Positions 13,866 to 24,492 of a stretch of 64,000 bases of DNA are shown here, one piece after another. The stretch comes from Brachycybe producta (lineage: Eukaryota > Arthropoda > Diplopoda > Playtdesmida > Andrognathidae), in NCBI GenBank assembly GCA_036925085.1, contig JAUPFP010000008.1:1957957-2021956 (forward strand). Direction: 5' to 3'. The notes beneath the pieces are model-generated. The model was not told the DNA's origin, searched no databases, and was given only the letters and a program-made list of their open reading frames with translations. Positions within the stretch are counted from its first letter, which is position 1. Each line of letters starts with the position of its first letter. The translations under genes were made by a program, and so were the position numbers.

Positions 13866-14108
13866 AGGGAGATATTTTTGCTATAGGACAGATTCATATT
13901 ATTGGTCTTTTTTTTTTCAATGGAACTCTCTTCCTGAGGAAGATGTGGTGAATAGGGATAATTTTGTTTTGTGCGATTGACAATTGTATATTCATTTTGT
14001 TTTTCTATATGTGCTTGACAATACTTAATGCTGCATGAGGACTTTTATGTCCCTCTGCCATAGGCCTATTTGGCTGCTAGCAGAGTACTGATTGTAATTG
14101 TAATTGTA
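13866..14108 (+). mobile_element. 3' end of a non-LTR retrotransposon (LINE), copy 1
   Basis: Truncated 3' fragment. Translation contains TDSYYWSFFF, QWNSLPEE and DNFVLCD, matching the conserved C-terminus of LINE reverse-transcriptase proteins (F-F-P-R-x-I-R-x-W-N-S-L-P). An untranslated tail follows (TGCTGCATGAGGACTTTTAT, then GGCTGCTAGCAGAGT), ending in TTGTAATTGTAATTG repeats. A second copy lies at 36765-37013. The tail style suggests a CR1/L2/Jockey-type LINE; the clade is not certain. The copy is 5' truncated and dead. Confidence 0.85.
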
Positions 14109-14394
14109 GATGCATTTAATCGAGCATCGTATCCCCCTTTGATATCAAAACATATAAACTTTAAAAAAGGTTTTGTTGTATTGCCTCTATGCTATTATTA
14201 ATATTTTATATCCACTATTTAAAAATAATGCTAAAACCATACACAAAGCAATGCCTTATATAGATCTATGTAAGGAAAAGTCTTAAGTTTAACCTCTTTT
14301 GTTGTCTTGTCTAAAATGACAAGAAAGACGAAGGTTTTCGCATTTATAGAAAAATCTTTTAATTGTTCTGAATAATGATAGGTAAGTTTAGTTT

Positions 14395-14470
14395 AGGGTT
14401 GTATTATTAACGATTGCAAAGTCAAAGCTAGGGCTAAACTCATCAACTCCTTACATTAAACTTCCTATAC
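14395..14470. repeat. Fragment of the ATTCTTAA repeat family
   Basis: The sequence around TTAACGATTGCAAAGTCAAAG resembles elements at 59095-59214 and 59251-59360. Here only one arm is recognisable. Confidence 0.4.
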
Positions 14471-14843
14471 AAAATTCCATGGGTTTACCACTATTTTTGA
14501 CCTAAGCGCAGGGCCGGACTGGCTAATGGTTGGCCCCACCGGTTATGAAATTGTGTTGGCCCCAGCCCCAAAATAACCAATGATTTGCCCCTTATAAACT
14601 TTCAGCATTTGGCCCCCAGTTGACCGGCGATTGCCGGTAAGCCGGCCGGGCCTGCCTAAGCATCATATATACTGTACAGATGAGGATTACCAAAAAAAAT
14701 TACATGAGTTTTTTTTTCTTTTTTCGGAATAATAACTGAGTTTTAGAAGAATATTGAGACGTTTGGGCCCGCCGCTTATTTTCGCTCTTTAGCGTTTTCG
14801 TTTTTTTGGGTTTAACGCCACCCTGTACTTTATTTAGCTTCTG

Positions 14844-15109
14844 GGCCACTCGGTACTTTTGGTACCAAGTGACCCAGATATCATATGTGATGAGATAACA
14901 ATCTGACCTTTTCGTTCCCCCCTCATTTTATTCGTTTTGAGTTTGATTTTGTTTTCGTTTCTCCTGTTGTCACCTATGTGTGATAACAGGGGATGAATCA
15001 TGGTTTTGGACAAATGGATCAATCTTTTGATTGGTCCATTTGGTCCAAAATATTGTTTTAACCAATTGTCAAGTATGGCCCTGAGAATCCGACTTTGGGA
15101 TTCTCAGGG
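14844..15109. repeat. Three successive hairpins
   Basis: 14844-14876: GGGCCACTCGGTAC facing GGTACCAAGTGACCC. 15004-15055: TTTTGGACAAATGGATCAAT facing a near-complement. 15079-15109: a perfect 12-bp stem (CCCTGAGAATCC / GGATTCTCAGGG) with the loop GACTTTG. The function is unknown; they may be parts of a degraded foldback element. Confidence 0.7.
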
Positions 15110-16292
15110 TATATAAAGAGTCATTTTTATGTACTAAAAAAAGCTTCTTTTCATATACCGAACCTATGCCCGATTTTGGCTAGGTTCTCTTCTTTTCTTT
15201 TATTTTCTAAAAGTTATATTTTTATGTGTGTGCAAAACCAGTTCGCCAACTTTATGTTTATCTACGAAATAAACAGATCTTACTATTTTACTAAACCAGT
15301 GGTGTTAATTATTCGAAACTTAAATTCTGTAAGTGTGAATTCATCATTTGCAGGTCTTTCCCTATTTGGATACATCAAAAAGGTCCCAACAGGTGCAAAC
15401 CTGCAACGTACAAGTGAGTATATTTTTACACGATTCTTAGGGCAGATTTACGGACGAAAGTCCGAGAGATACAGAGATTAAAGATCCTCAAGACTGTGAA
15501 GTCTTTTGCCAGAGACTAGTGAGGACACAAAATAGACGTTATATTGGTCTAGTCCTCCCGGGCCAGTAGAATTAGTGACCTAGCCACTCACTATCAATAC
15601 GAGTGAAAACTCGCTCGTATTAACCTAAAAGAGCAGATTCTACTAGTGGAAAAAGGTCCGTCACAATATACTTTCAGATTCACTTCAAAATTATGGCAGC
15701 AATTTCATAGACTAACAAGAAATTGTTTTTTTTTTCTCATAAAATAATAAAATAATTTTAGAATAAAAGTGAATAATGGAAGAGAGGTTAATCAAGGATG
15801 CAAAGATGTTTCTCTGACAGGCTCCAGGACATGATTTTTACCAACGATGAATGCGATTCAGTGTATCATGCAGGTAGGAGAAAGCTGTAGAAATAGATTT
15901 AAATCAAGACCTGAAGCCGACTGGCCTATCATTAGTAGCTATCAGGCATTTTCCTGATGGGCCGATTTTTCTATTAGAAGACCGAATTTGGGATGAAACT
16001 CGATTTATCGAGTTTCATTAAAACATCGCAAAGAAAAAGATTAAGTAATAGAAAATCTAAAAACAAAAGTAAAATGGCACATTTTGGAGAAATTTTTAAA
16101 AAAATATTGCTTGCCGTTTCTGCAAAATAACAAAAGAAATTGCCTTTTTTTAGACCAAAATAAGAATAATGAAAAAAAAAACGCTCATATTTTAAATGGG
16201 GTGGTGTTCAAGACTTGTTAGGAGTTTCTTACTCTTTACGGCTGGGCCATTTTTTTTTCTCCCAGCCTGCCCTTGATCAAGACTATGTAGAA

Positions 16293-16676
16293 CAGTGGTT
16301 CGCAAACTAAGGACCACTGGGCTTAGTACATCTTTGGGCTCAGTGGACCACTGGGCTTAGTGCACCTTTGGGCTCATTAGACCACTGCTCTTAGTGCATG
16401 TTTTGGCTATGTGGGCCACTGCTCTTAGTGCACCTTTGGGCTCATTGGACCACTGCTCTTAGTACACCTTTGGGCTCATTGGACCACTGCTCTTAGTGCA
16501 CCTTTGGGCTCAGTGGACAACTGCTCTTAGTGCGTGTTTTGGCTAAGTGGGCCACTGTGTTTAGCTCATCTTTGGGCGTATTGACCACTGCTCTTAATAC
16601 ACCTTTGGACTCATGGGACCACTGCTCTTAGTGCACTTTGGGCTCAGTAGACCACTGGCTTTATATGTTATGGGCC
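16293..16676. repeat. 34-bp minisatellite, ~11 units, next to a hAT-like end
   Basis: Units of the form GGACCACTGCTCTTAGTGCA followed by CCTTTGGGCTCATT repeat head to tail from 16311 to ~16676. The third and seventh units share the variant TGTTTTGGCTAWGT, implying a four-unit higher-order repeat. The array is immediately preceded by CAGTGGTTCGCAAACT (from 16294), which looks like a hAT transposon terminus. Confidence 0.9.
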
Positions 16677-17214
16677 GCAGATGTCAGAGCCAAAAATACA
16701 TCTTCTAGAATTCAAAACAAATTAAATACGCGATCTCTGTGAATTTTACGGGTTTTCATCTAATAAATGTTTTCGAAACAAAAAAGCCTTAAAGGTTCAA
16801 ACTTCCCGCCAGTATCGTATTTACGTCATAAGGAGGAAAAGATGGGGGGGGGGGAGGTACAAAGGTCGATAGGTGGCGCCAAATACCTGTCTCTTTGAGG
16901 TTTTACCGGAAATTACCTTAAAAACGTAATTTCCGGTATGTGAGTTCTTCTCCGAAGTTGGTTCTACCACATGTCGTGTGTTCCGTGATATTGGAGCTCA
17001 CCGATTGATTCTTCTTGTTGCCTCATCCACGTATTTAGTTCTTTTCATTGGATTTTGTTGGCTGACGTCGTCGTACGTTTCGTAATCAAACGCAATCTAA
17101 AGAAGGCGAACGTCGTTCGAAGTGGGTTTCGGTGGTTTTCTGTTTTCATTCCGTTCATTCTTAGACCAAAATTAATGGTCTAAGGTTCAATGTTTCATAG
17201 TTGTGTTACATATC

Positions 17215-18917
17215 ATGGACTTTGATGAATATGAAACATTGCCAACGAATACGACTCTCGTGAACCATATGATGGCCGGTGCTTTGGCCGGAATCATGGA
17301 GCATTGCATTATGTATCCAGTCGATTCAGTCAAGGTGCGTATTCCAAGAAAAAACACATAATTATCAGAACTCTCTCTTCTATATAATTAAAGAAAATAA
17401 ATTAATAAGTTGCCACGTTGTTAGTCTTTGAAACATGTGTTTGTGTGTAATATATAATTCTCATTTATTCTCGTTGACAACATCTATAGACTCGAATGCA
17501 AAGCCTAACGCCAAATCCTAGAGCCACTTATCGAAGTATTCCCGAGGCCCTTTATAAGATGGTTCGTTACGAAGGTGCTTTACGTCCAGTACGAGGAATG
17601 GTAGCTGTCGTCAGTGGTGCTGGACCAGCTCACGCTCTTTACTTTTCGTGTTATGAACACATGAAACGAACGCTGAGTAGTACGAGGACGGGACATCATC
17701 ATTTAGCTCACGGTATAAATCCTGATAAATCCTTTTTCGTTGAAAAACGGTCTAAATTTAGATTGTAAATGAAAAAAAATAGAAGCAATTTAGGAAATAA
17801 TTTCAAAAATACAGTGAGAACCGTTTAACACGAAATGGATGAGACCCGAATACTTTTTTTTTGTGTTAAAAGAATTGTTTTATTACTTTAAAGAGGCCGA
17901 ACCGAAAATATTTTTTGGGTTATCTGATTTTTTCGTTTTAATCGTTTTTTTAAACATAACATTCATACAAATCTTTAAAATCCAGTTTCACCAGTTGATT
18001 GAAAAGAGTGTTTTACTAGATTTTTTTTTTCCTACTCTACAATTCAATTTTTTGTCCATTTTTTGTAGGAGTTTCTGGTTGTCTAGCAACATTGCTTCAC
18101 GATGCCATAATGGGTCCAGCTGATGGTATTCCAAATCGTCACGATATCTGAATCGTTCATAAAAATGCGTTATATGAACTTTTTTTAAAAATTGCAGTTA
18201 TCAAACAGCGTATGCAGATGTACGGAAGCCCTTACAGTAATTGTAAAGATTGTATCAGGACTATCTACAGGACGGAGGGTCCTAGAGCTTTCTATCGTAG
18301 CTACACGACTCAAATGATGATGAACGTGCCCTTTCAGAGCATCCATTTCATGATGTATGAGTTTATGCAGGACTTGGTGAATGCCGAACGAGCTTATCAT
18401 CCATTGGCTCATGTCTTTTCTGGAGCTGTGGCCGGAGCTTTCGCTGCAGCCGTCACGACTCCTTTAGACGTTTGTAAAACTCTTCTGAACACTCAGGAGA
18501 TCAGATTGACGTCTCGTAACAAGCAGGATGCTCAACCTATCAACGGTCTTCTTAGTGCTTTACAGTGTGTTTACAGGTGCCGTGGTCTACGAGGTTACTT
18601 CCAAGGAATTCAGGCGAGAATTCTCTATCAGATGCCATCAACGGCCATTGCGTGGTCTGTTTACGAATTCTTTAAGTATTTCCTATCGCAACATCAACAG
18701 GCGCATGTTGAGGCCACGATGGACGGCGTAACTTCACCATCTCAAAGGTTCTCTTTTTGCTTCTTACCAATTGACATAAATAGAAGCAAATTTAAGTCGT
18801 GAAGCGCTGAAGTTAAGGATGTGTAAAATTCAGGTTTATGATGCAGAAGATCAATGGGAACAGTTTTTTGAGGAATTTATTAAAAAATTTCAAACTTTAT
18901 TGAAACTAGAAGAGTAA
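17215..18917 (+). CDS. SLC25A37/SLC25A28: Mitoferrin, mitochondrial iron carrier (SLC25 family)
   Basis: Inner-membrane iron importer that supplies iron for heme and Fe-S synthesis. Exons: 17215-17334, 17490-17712, 18069-18125, 18198-18727, 18834-18917. All three SLC25 repeats carry the signature P-x-D/E-x-x-K: YPVDSVKTRMQ, GPADVIKQRMQ and [13 protein letters not shown]. The mitoferrin-type wording [20 protein letters not shown] and [16 protein letters not shown] confirms the subfamily. The last exon is inferred: a donor at 18728 joins in phase to an acidic amphipathic tail ([15 protein letters not shown]...), ending at 18917 directly on an AATAAA (18917-18922). If that intron is retained, the frame instead stops at 18802 with a different tail. 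Start: the first ATG of an open exon. Confidence 0.93.
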
Positions 18918-19230
18918 ATAAAGTGCATTTTTTTATTTTTAAGATGAATGTTTGTTTAATAATAAACTTCTATTAGTTTACGAAGGACAAAAGGGGTGAA
19001 AATGTAGTTTAAAATTGTGATAAAAACTTTTATTTCTAAGGATACATCATTATAAACAATATTTATTTACCTTTCTAGTTTGAATTTTTGAAATCTTTTC
19101 AAAAGTTGCACGAAAAGTGTTTTCGGTGATTTTCTGTACTACATAAAAAATGAAACGTTTTACTAACATGTTGTAGTTAATTTCATTAAAATGTCGCCAA
19201 GAGAGGCGTTCACAGGTAAACGATTTTAAT

Positions 19231-19543
19231 TAGGCTTCCGCTTCACATAGAACATTTTGTGTCGCCAAAAAAAGTGTTCTTTTTTAGCAGCTCATTGATT
19301 GTTAGGGGGGGTCAAGCCGAGACATTGCCACCCCCCCTTTTTTTTTTGCTCTACAGTGTGGATTGGTGTTCAGCCACAACCGTCGAACAACCCTGTCAAT
19401 TCTGATCAAGGTCATTACAGTCGAATGCAATGACAGCATTCTATTGTTTTCAACGCTGGTCCATCTGAAACAAGCCGCGTCTACCACTGTGTGGTGACAC
19501 AAAGTGGCGACACAGGGTGTCTCTCATGTGAAACGCCCCTTTG
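19231..19543. mobile_element. MITE with TTCACAT-type terminal repeats
   Basis: The left end CGCTTCACATAGAACA then TTTTGTGTCGCCA mirrors the right end (complement CGTTTCACATGAGAGA then CCTGTGTCGCCA). Ends are diverged, and the exact boundaries and target duplication are uncertain. The interior is GTGG/CCAC-rich, like the element at 41292-41498. Confidence 0.55.
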
Positions 19544-20414
19544 TGATCGAGATGAACTGCAAAAAGGAGTCAGCTTGTGGGCTAACCCGACCACTCAACT
19601 CAACTGGCAACAGTTGGAAATTGGTCCTAGTATAATTTAATGAACTACAAAAAGTGGTCATGTAAAGTCTACTCAAGTGGTCGGTTTCCGCCACCCGCTG
19701 ACCACGTTTTGCAGTCCATCTCGACCGCTGAAGTCGCTCGTCTGTGAACAAAGTCGAGAAGTGAAAAGCTTCTTCTATATTTTTTTCTTGAAAAAGAGAG
19801 AAGCTTCTTGGTGCCATATTCCGTACTTACTAGTCTAATGAAATCAACAATGTGTACTCATTGACTAACTTTGTGTCGTCAAGTCATTTTTCCGTTATTT
19901 TTTTATGCAGGCATTGGTGAATCGAACGAAAGAGAGGCTTGTTTAAGTCTTTGTTTTCATCTGTTGAGGGCTCGTCCTTTTCGTCGCGGAGAGACCGCAC
20001 AAGAAGGCGATCGACGAGGACTCGAGTGTCATGTGGTCAGATGGGCTTGAAAGACAAGACGGTGATTATATGACGCTTACAAGAAGAAAAAAACATCATG
20101 TTATGAATTGAAATGATTTTAAACAATTGTTAATTCAGAGTTCAATACTTTGATTCACTTCGATTGTGACGTATAACCCCCCCCCCCCCTCTTTTAAATC
20201 GTTTTGACCCAACGTTGGGATTAAAATCGCCTCAAAGGTTTTATGTGAATGGGACCAAAAAGAAAGGTATTTACTTTTTCAGTTGGTTTTTGCATTCACT
20301 TTTTGTTGTAACATAAAAGTTTAAACAAAGGTATATATATTGTTCAGTAAACTATTAGAGGGTCACTAATCAGTTTCTACTTATTGACTAGGTTAAATTC
20401 AAATGTTTATTTAA

Positions 20415-20768
20415 AGGTGCATCCACACTTATGCCGATCGGCTTAAGTCGGCATTGCCGCTCGCAAATATCTCGACGTCCACACTACTGGTTTAGCAGCG
20501 AGTGGTTAAAGTGAGAGTAAGTTAAACTCACAACTTCGAAATGTGTTCACTCCATGAGTAATTCAAAATTAAATTCAGCACGACAACCAACTTGAAACTA
20601 CATCCACCAATGACTAAACTCAGAGCAGGGGTGCTCTTGGCAACCTTTCATCGAGACCGACATCGGTCGGTTTCAATTCGGCATTGCCGACTGACGTGTC
20701 CCCACCATTTCCACAATGCCGAGCAGCAAGACCGATTTAAAGCTGATCGGCATAGTGTTGACGGACCT
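20415..20768. mobile_element. ~354-bp MITE
   Basis: TIRs of ~35 bp: AGGTGCATCCACACTTATGC then CGATCGGCTT at the left, and the complement of AGGTCCGTCAACACTATGCC then GATCAGCTT at the right. The interior repeats the CGGCATTGCCG palindrome several times. Confidence 0.75.
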
Positions 20769-21029
20769 AAAAAAATCCACTTTCATGTGTTGAATTTATA
20801 ACCTCAAATATATTAAGAGTTAACTGTGACAAAGCTAATCAAGAAACAAATCTCCAATTGATTAATAAATTAAAAGATTAATTAACAGTTAGTTAAATGT
20901 TGGTGAATAACATGATTTATTGTCAAGTAAAAGGTATTTACAAAGTGAAGTCAATAAATTTAACTTCAGATTCAAAAAGATATAAAGAAAAACAAATTAA
21001 AGTTTTTCCGTTCCACTTTGCACTAATTG

Positions 21030-22172
21030 TCACGAATTATCAGTATCCAAGGATCGTTTCAGAGGTCCTCTATCTTTTGAATAACCTTCACGAGTCAAAA
21101 GTTCCTGTGTCCAACGTACTTCGGTGATGTGTGTAGGAATGTCTTCAAGGTTCATCGGCGGTAAGATATTAGGAATATACGTCGCAAACACTTTAGGAGC
21201 CAATTTTGCATATTCTAAAAGTTTGTATGAAGCATGTGAGAATGTTTTCCGATTCATTTAGAAACTTTTCTAAAGATTCCCTTGCCTGGGTTCCAAGAAT
21301 AGAGATCGGTGACTACACTTGCCATAACTGCAGGAGGTACCGTGAACGGATTTGAATGTGCAACCATCAGTGTATCTTTAAGGTGAAAAGAAGTATAAAC
21401 CTAAACATTGGCTTTTGACTTGTGTGTAAAAAGGCAAACGATAGAGGACCAACGAGCCTGGTGATGCAAACATTGACCACATTTCTAGTGAATGCGTTCG
21501 TTAAAACCTTCTGTAACGTCGTGTGAAGCTTTGGCTCAATGTAAAATCGGTTCTAAGAACAAAAAATAAAAAGTATCACACAGGTTCAAGTCGTGTTTAC
21601 TTTACATTAGATATGTTTCATTACCAAGTAGGTAAAGACTAAAGTTATCTGCTGAGAAGCATGCCGATATGTCCTTGAAAGTTCGTCAAACTTAACAACA
21701 AAATCAGCTTCTGTTTGTCCCTAAAATTATAAAAAGAACGAGATTTTACTCATAGACGTGACTATTATTTGCTTTAATTTATTTGTGCCTGCAATTCAAA
21801 GACTCTTTGAGCAAGATGTTCTTCGATGAACGTTTTCAAGTCACAATAAAGTCGATCAGACAGATGATTACAAACGCATTTGTAGACGCAACTGAGAAAA
21901 AAAAGAGATAAAATAAAAATAAAACGACAAGTCTATTGGAGAAGTTTATTTCACCTGTAGATCTGTTCAAATGAGACAGAACATTGTCCAGGTTGAAAAG
22001 TGAGCATCTGTTGGAGCGTATTTTCGAGTTGTGGCCAGAATCCAGATCTGTAAGCTTCCGATAAAGTTATGGACACCGGTGTCATATCTGTTAACAACGA
22101 GATTGTCTCACTGATCATTAGAACTTTTTCATTCGCAACTTTACCTTGATATTCTTTAGATTTTTCTTCCAT
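21030..22172 (-). CDS. CACUL1: CDK2-associated cullin-domain protein 1
   Basis: Cullin-N-domain protein that in mammals binds CDK2 and promotes G1/S progression. Six exons on the minus strand: 22172-21955, 21891-21789, 21720-21625, 21552-21450, 21375-21286, 21214-21030; 264 aa with consistent phases. Family-diagnostic stretches are FWPQLENTLQQMLT, SFEQIYSCVYKCVCNHLS, TYLNRFYIEPKL, HSNPFTVPPAVMASVV and NPEYAKLAPKVFATYIPNIL, colinear with the vertebrate protein. The disordered N-terminal extension of the mammalian protein is absent, so it is ~100 residues shorter. Two introns (after exon 2 and exon 5) require a GC donor (GCACAA and GCAAGG); using them restores exact colinearity. It is divergent from CIAO1, with a 531-bp shared upstream region. 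Confidence 0.93.
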
Positions 22173-22703
22173 CGTTTCAGATACAATTCAACAAACAAAA
22201 CAACATCAAAATGAAATTGAATACTTTCTCTTTCAAGATGTATTTATCTTGATTTATTGGAAACTGTGAGCGTCATCTATTGGCAATTGTTCAAAGCTCT
22301 TATTTTCAAAAGTTAAAGCTGCCGATTTTTATTACATCATATTATGGAAGACAGTTATAGAGGACAAAGGTTGTACTAATATGGCGAAATTCCTATTTTA
22401 TTTATAACTTACACGTCATGTTCGTTTACCCATTGTCAATTATTTTACATGTTGCACATTCTCGCATTCATCGCTTTATTCAGCAGTGTGACGTCACACA
22501 CATAGAAATATATGGACATGATAGCACATCGCTCAATAAATCGATGAATAAGGTTTTGTAAGTTATATATTTTAGTGCTTCAGAACTGTAATACACGTTT
22601 GTCGTCTCATATTCATAAGGCTATATTAGAATTTTCTTGCCGCGGACCATGTGTTTTTCACTCTCATGTGCGTGTAATTCATTACTTTTTTAATTGTTTT
22701 GCG
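22173..22703. promoter_or_regulatory. Shared upstream region of CACUL1 and CIAO1
   Basis: 531 bp between two divergent start codons, probably a bidirectional promoter (inference from layout). It includes the short word CGTCATCTATTGGCAATTG, of a type recurring elsewhere in the window (CATCTATTGATCA), and TGACGTCACA at ~22490, a CRE-like palindrome. An open frame runs from 22575 into the CIAO1 exon, so an upstream start is formally possible. Confidence 0.5.
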
Positions 22704-24412
22704 ATGTATAGTTGTAATTTAAAGTTAATTACGACTTTAAGTGGTCATCATGATCGTGTTTGGAATGTGGCTTGGAGTCCTGATGGTTCTTTATTAGCAT
22801 CTTGTGGCGCGGACAAGACGATAAGGCTTTGGTCTTTAGAGGGAGGTAATCACATATGTGTGTGTAGATTGGTCAGAGAGATTGACCGACGTTTACTTCA
22901 CTGTTTTGTTTAGTTTTGAAGTTCGTATTGTCACTGTAATTGTTTTAATCCAATTAGAAGAGTGGGTTTGCAAGGCGATCTTGACCGATGGCCATCAGCG
23001 TACTGTCCGTTCCTTGGCATGGGCTCCGAATGGTCAGTTGTTGTCATCCACAAGTTTCGATGCTACCACTTGTATTTGGGATCGTCGCAGTGGTCAGTTT
23101 GAGTGTATAGCCACTCTCGAAGGACATGAGAACGAGGTCAAGTGTGCCGCTTGGGCACCTTCCGGAAACTTGTTGGCTACTTGTAGTAGAGACAAATCCG
23201 TATGGATTTGGGAAGGTTTGATTCAAAGTCGATTGAGCGACTCACGAAGATCTATTTATAGCAAAACGCAATAATTTCTCGTTTCAGTTGACGATGACTT
23301 CGAATTCGAATGTGCGAGTGTACTAAACAGCCATTCCCAAGACGTAAAGAAAGTTGTTTGGCATCCAACTAAAGAAGTATTAATATGACAATGTTTTTTT
23401 TTAGTTAAACTTAACTTCATTTGTTTGTTTGTTTTGGATAAGATATTAGCTTCTGCAAGTTACGACAACACGATTAAACTTTACCGTGAAGAAGCTGACG
23501 ATTGGAGTTGTTTTGCGACTCTCAAGTCACACGAATCGACCGTTTGGAGCCTCGCTTTTGATCACAATGGAACACGATTGGCGTCGTGCGGAGATGATTG
23601 TACACTCAAGATATGGAAGGAAGAAAATCCATCTGAAGGTTTTTTTTTTAAAACAATTTTCTTTAACATCTCTTTTACGGTTTTTTCAAGTAATTTATTA
23701 TTAAATTTATGATAAAGGAATTCAATATAACGCTTTTGAAATTTTTTTTTTAATTTGAAATTAATTTAAATAATGAAATGTACCAAGAAGAGAAAAGTAA
23801 GGTTCAGTGATAATTTTTGTTATGATATCCTTAAAAGTATTTTTTATGGCAGTATGAAATAGACGAACTTTTTGTTTTTTTTTTACCAATGGGTGAAAAT
23901 GGTGAAAAACGGTTTCCGACTGCAATACAAAGTTTATTTTGAAATGTGTTATTGTGAAATTCGAAATTATATAAAATAGAACAGTGTTGAAAAAAGATAA
24001 AAATATATCGCTTATTGTCTCAAATTACAGATGCATTGAGCAAATCGACGTGGAAATGTGTATGCACGCTTTCAGGATATCACAATAGGACAATATACGA
24101 CGTCAGCTGGTACAACAGACTTCGCTTTATAGCTTATTATGCGACGTTTCAGTTTTTATCATTAACTCTAAAAGGTGTCAACATACTGGAGTAATTGCGA
24201 CTGCTTGTGGAGATGATACCATTCGTGTATTCAAAGAATCAACTTCGGAAAGTGATCTCGACGCTGTCTCGTTCGATCTTGTTACTTCCGTACCCAAAGG
24301 ACACACTCAGGATGTGAACTGTGTTGCCTGGAATCCAGTTCGTCCTGGAATCTTGGCATCTTGTAGCGATGATGAAACAATCAAGTTGTGGCAGTACAAC
24401 GAGGAAATGTAA
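22704..24412 (+). CDS. CIAO1: Cytosolic iron-sulfur assembly component CIAO1 (WD40)
   Basis: Seven-bladed WD40 scaffold of the CIA targeting complex, which delivers Fe-S clusters to cytosolic and nuclear apoproteins. Exons: 22704-22845, 22958-23215, 23288-23376, 23443-23638, 24031-24109, 24175-24412; 333 aa versus ~339 in human. Successive blades are visible: [98 protein letters not shown] and [17 protein letters not shown]. The hallmark [13 protein letters not shown] is present. The start ATG at 22704 gives [16 protein letters not shown], equivalent to the family N-terminus. An upstream in-frame extension to 22575 looks like leader. The stop lies 80 bp from the convergent SLC49A3 stop. Confidence 0.96.
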
Positions 24413-24492
24413 CTAATCGAGGTCATTTTAAATTGATTATACCGTTCATTATTGAGAACATTCGTACATTTATGAATGGTATTCGGTCGTGG

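Larger units (their letters stand above)
9390..17214. other. Gene-poor, repeat-rich interval
   Basis: 7.8 kb between the zinc-finger and mitoferrin genes. It contains an inverted-repeat element (11101-11430), a TC microsatellite (13090-13168), a LINE 3' end (13866-14108), three successive hairpins (14844-15109) and a 34-bp minisatellite (16293-16676). A GC-rich, oppositely oriented 95-codon open frame at 10340-10627 is not convincing as a gene. The last ~300 bases are likely the mitoferrin promoter and 5' UTR. The rest shows nothing recognisable. Confidence 0.6.
18918..21029. other. Intergenic, MITE-rich
   Basis: Between the convergent 3' ends of mitoferrin and CACUL1. It contains two TIR elements (about 19231-19543 and 20415-20768), a C10-class run near 20178, and otherwise AT-rich sequence. 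No gene recognised. Confidence 0.6.

Noticed and set aside
16311-16676. Regular repeats resembling a CRISPR array
   Set aside because: Units are contiguous with no unique spacers, in a eukaryotic genome with no cas genes.
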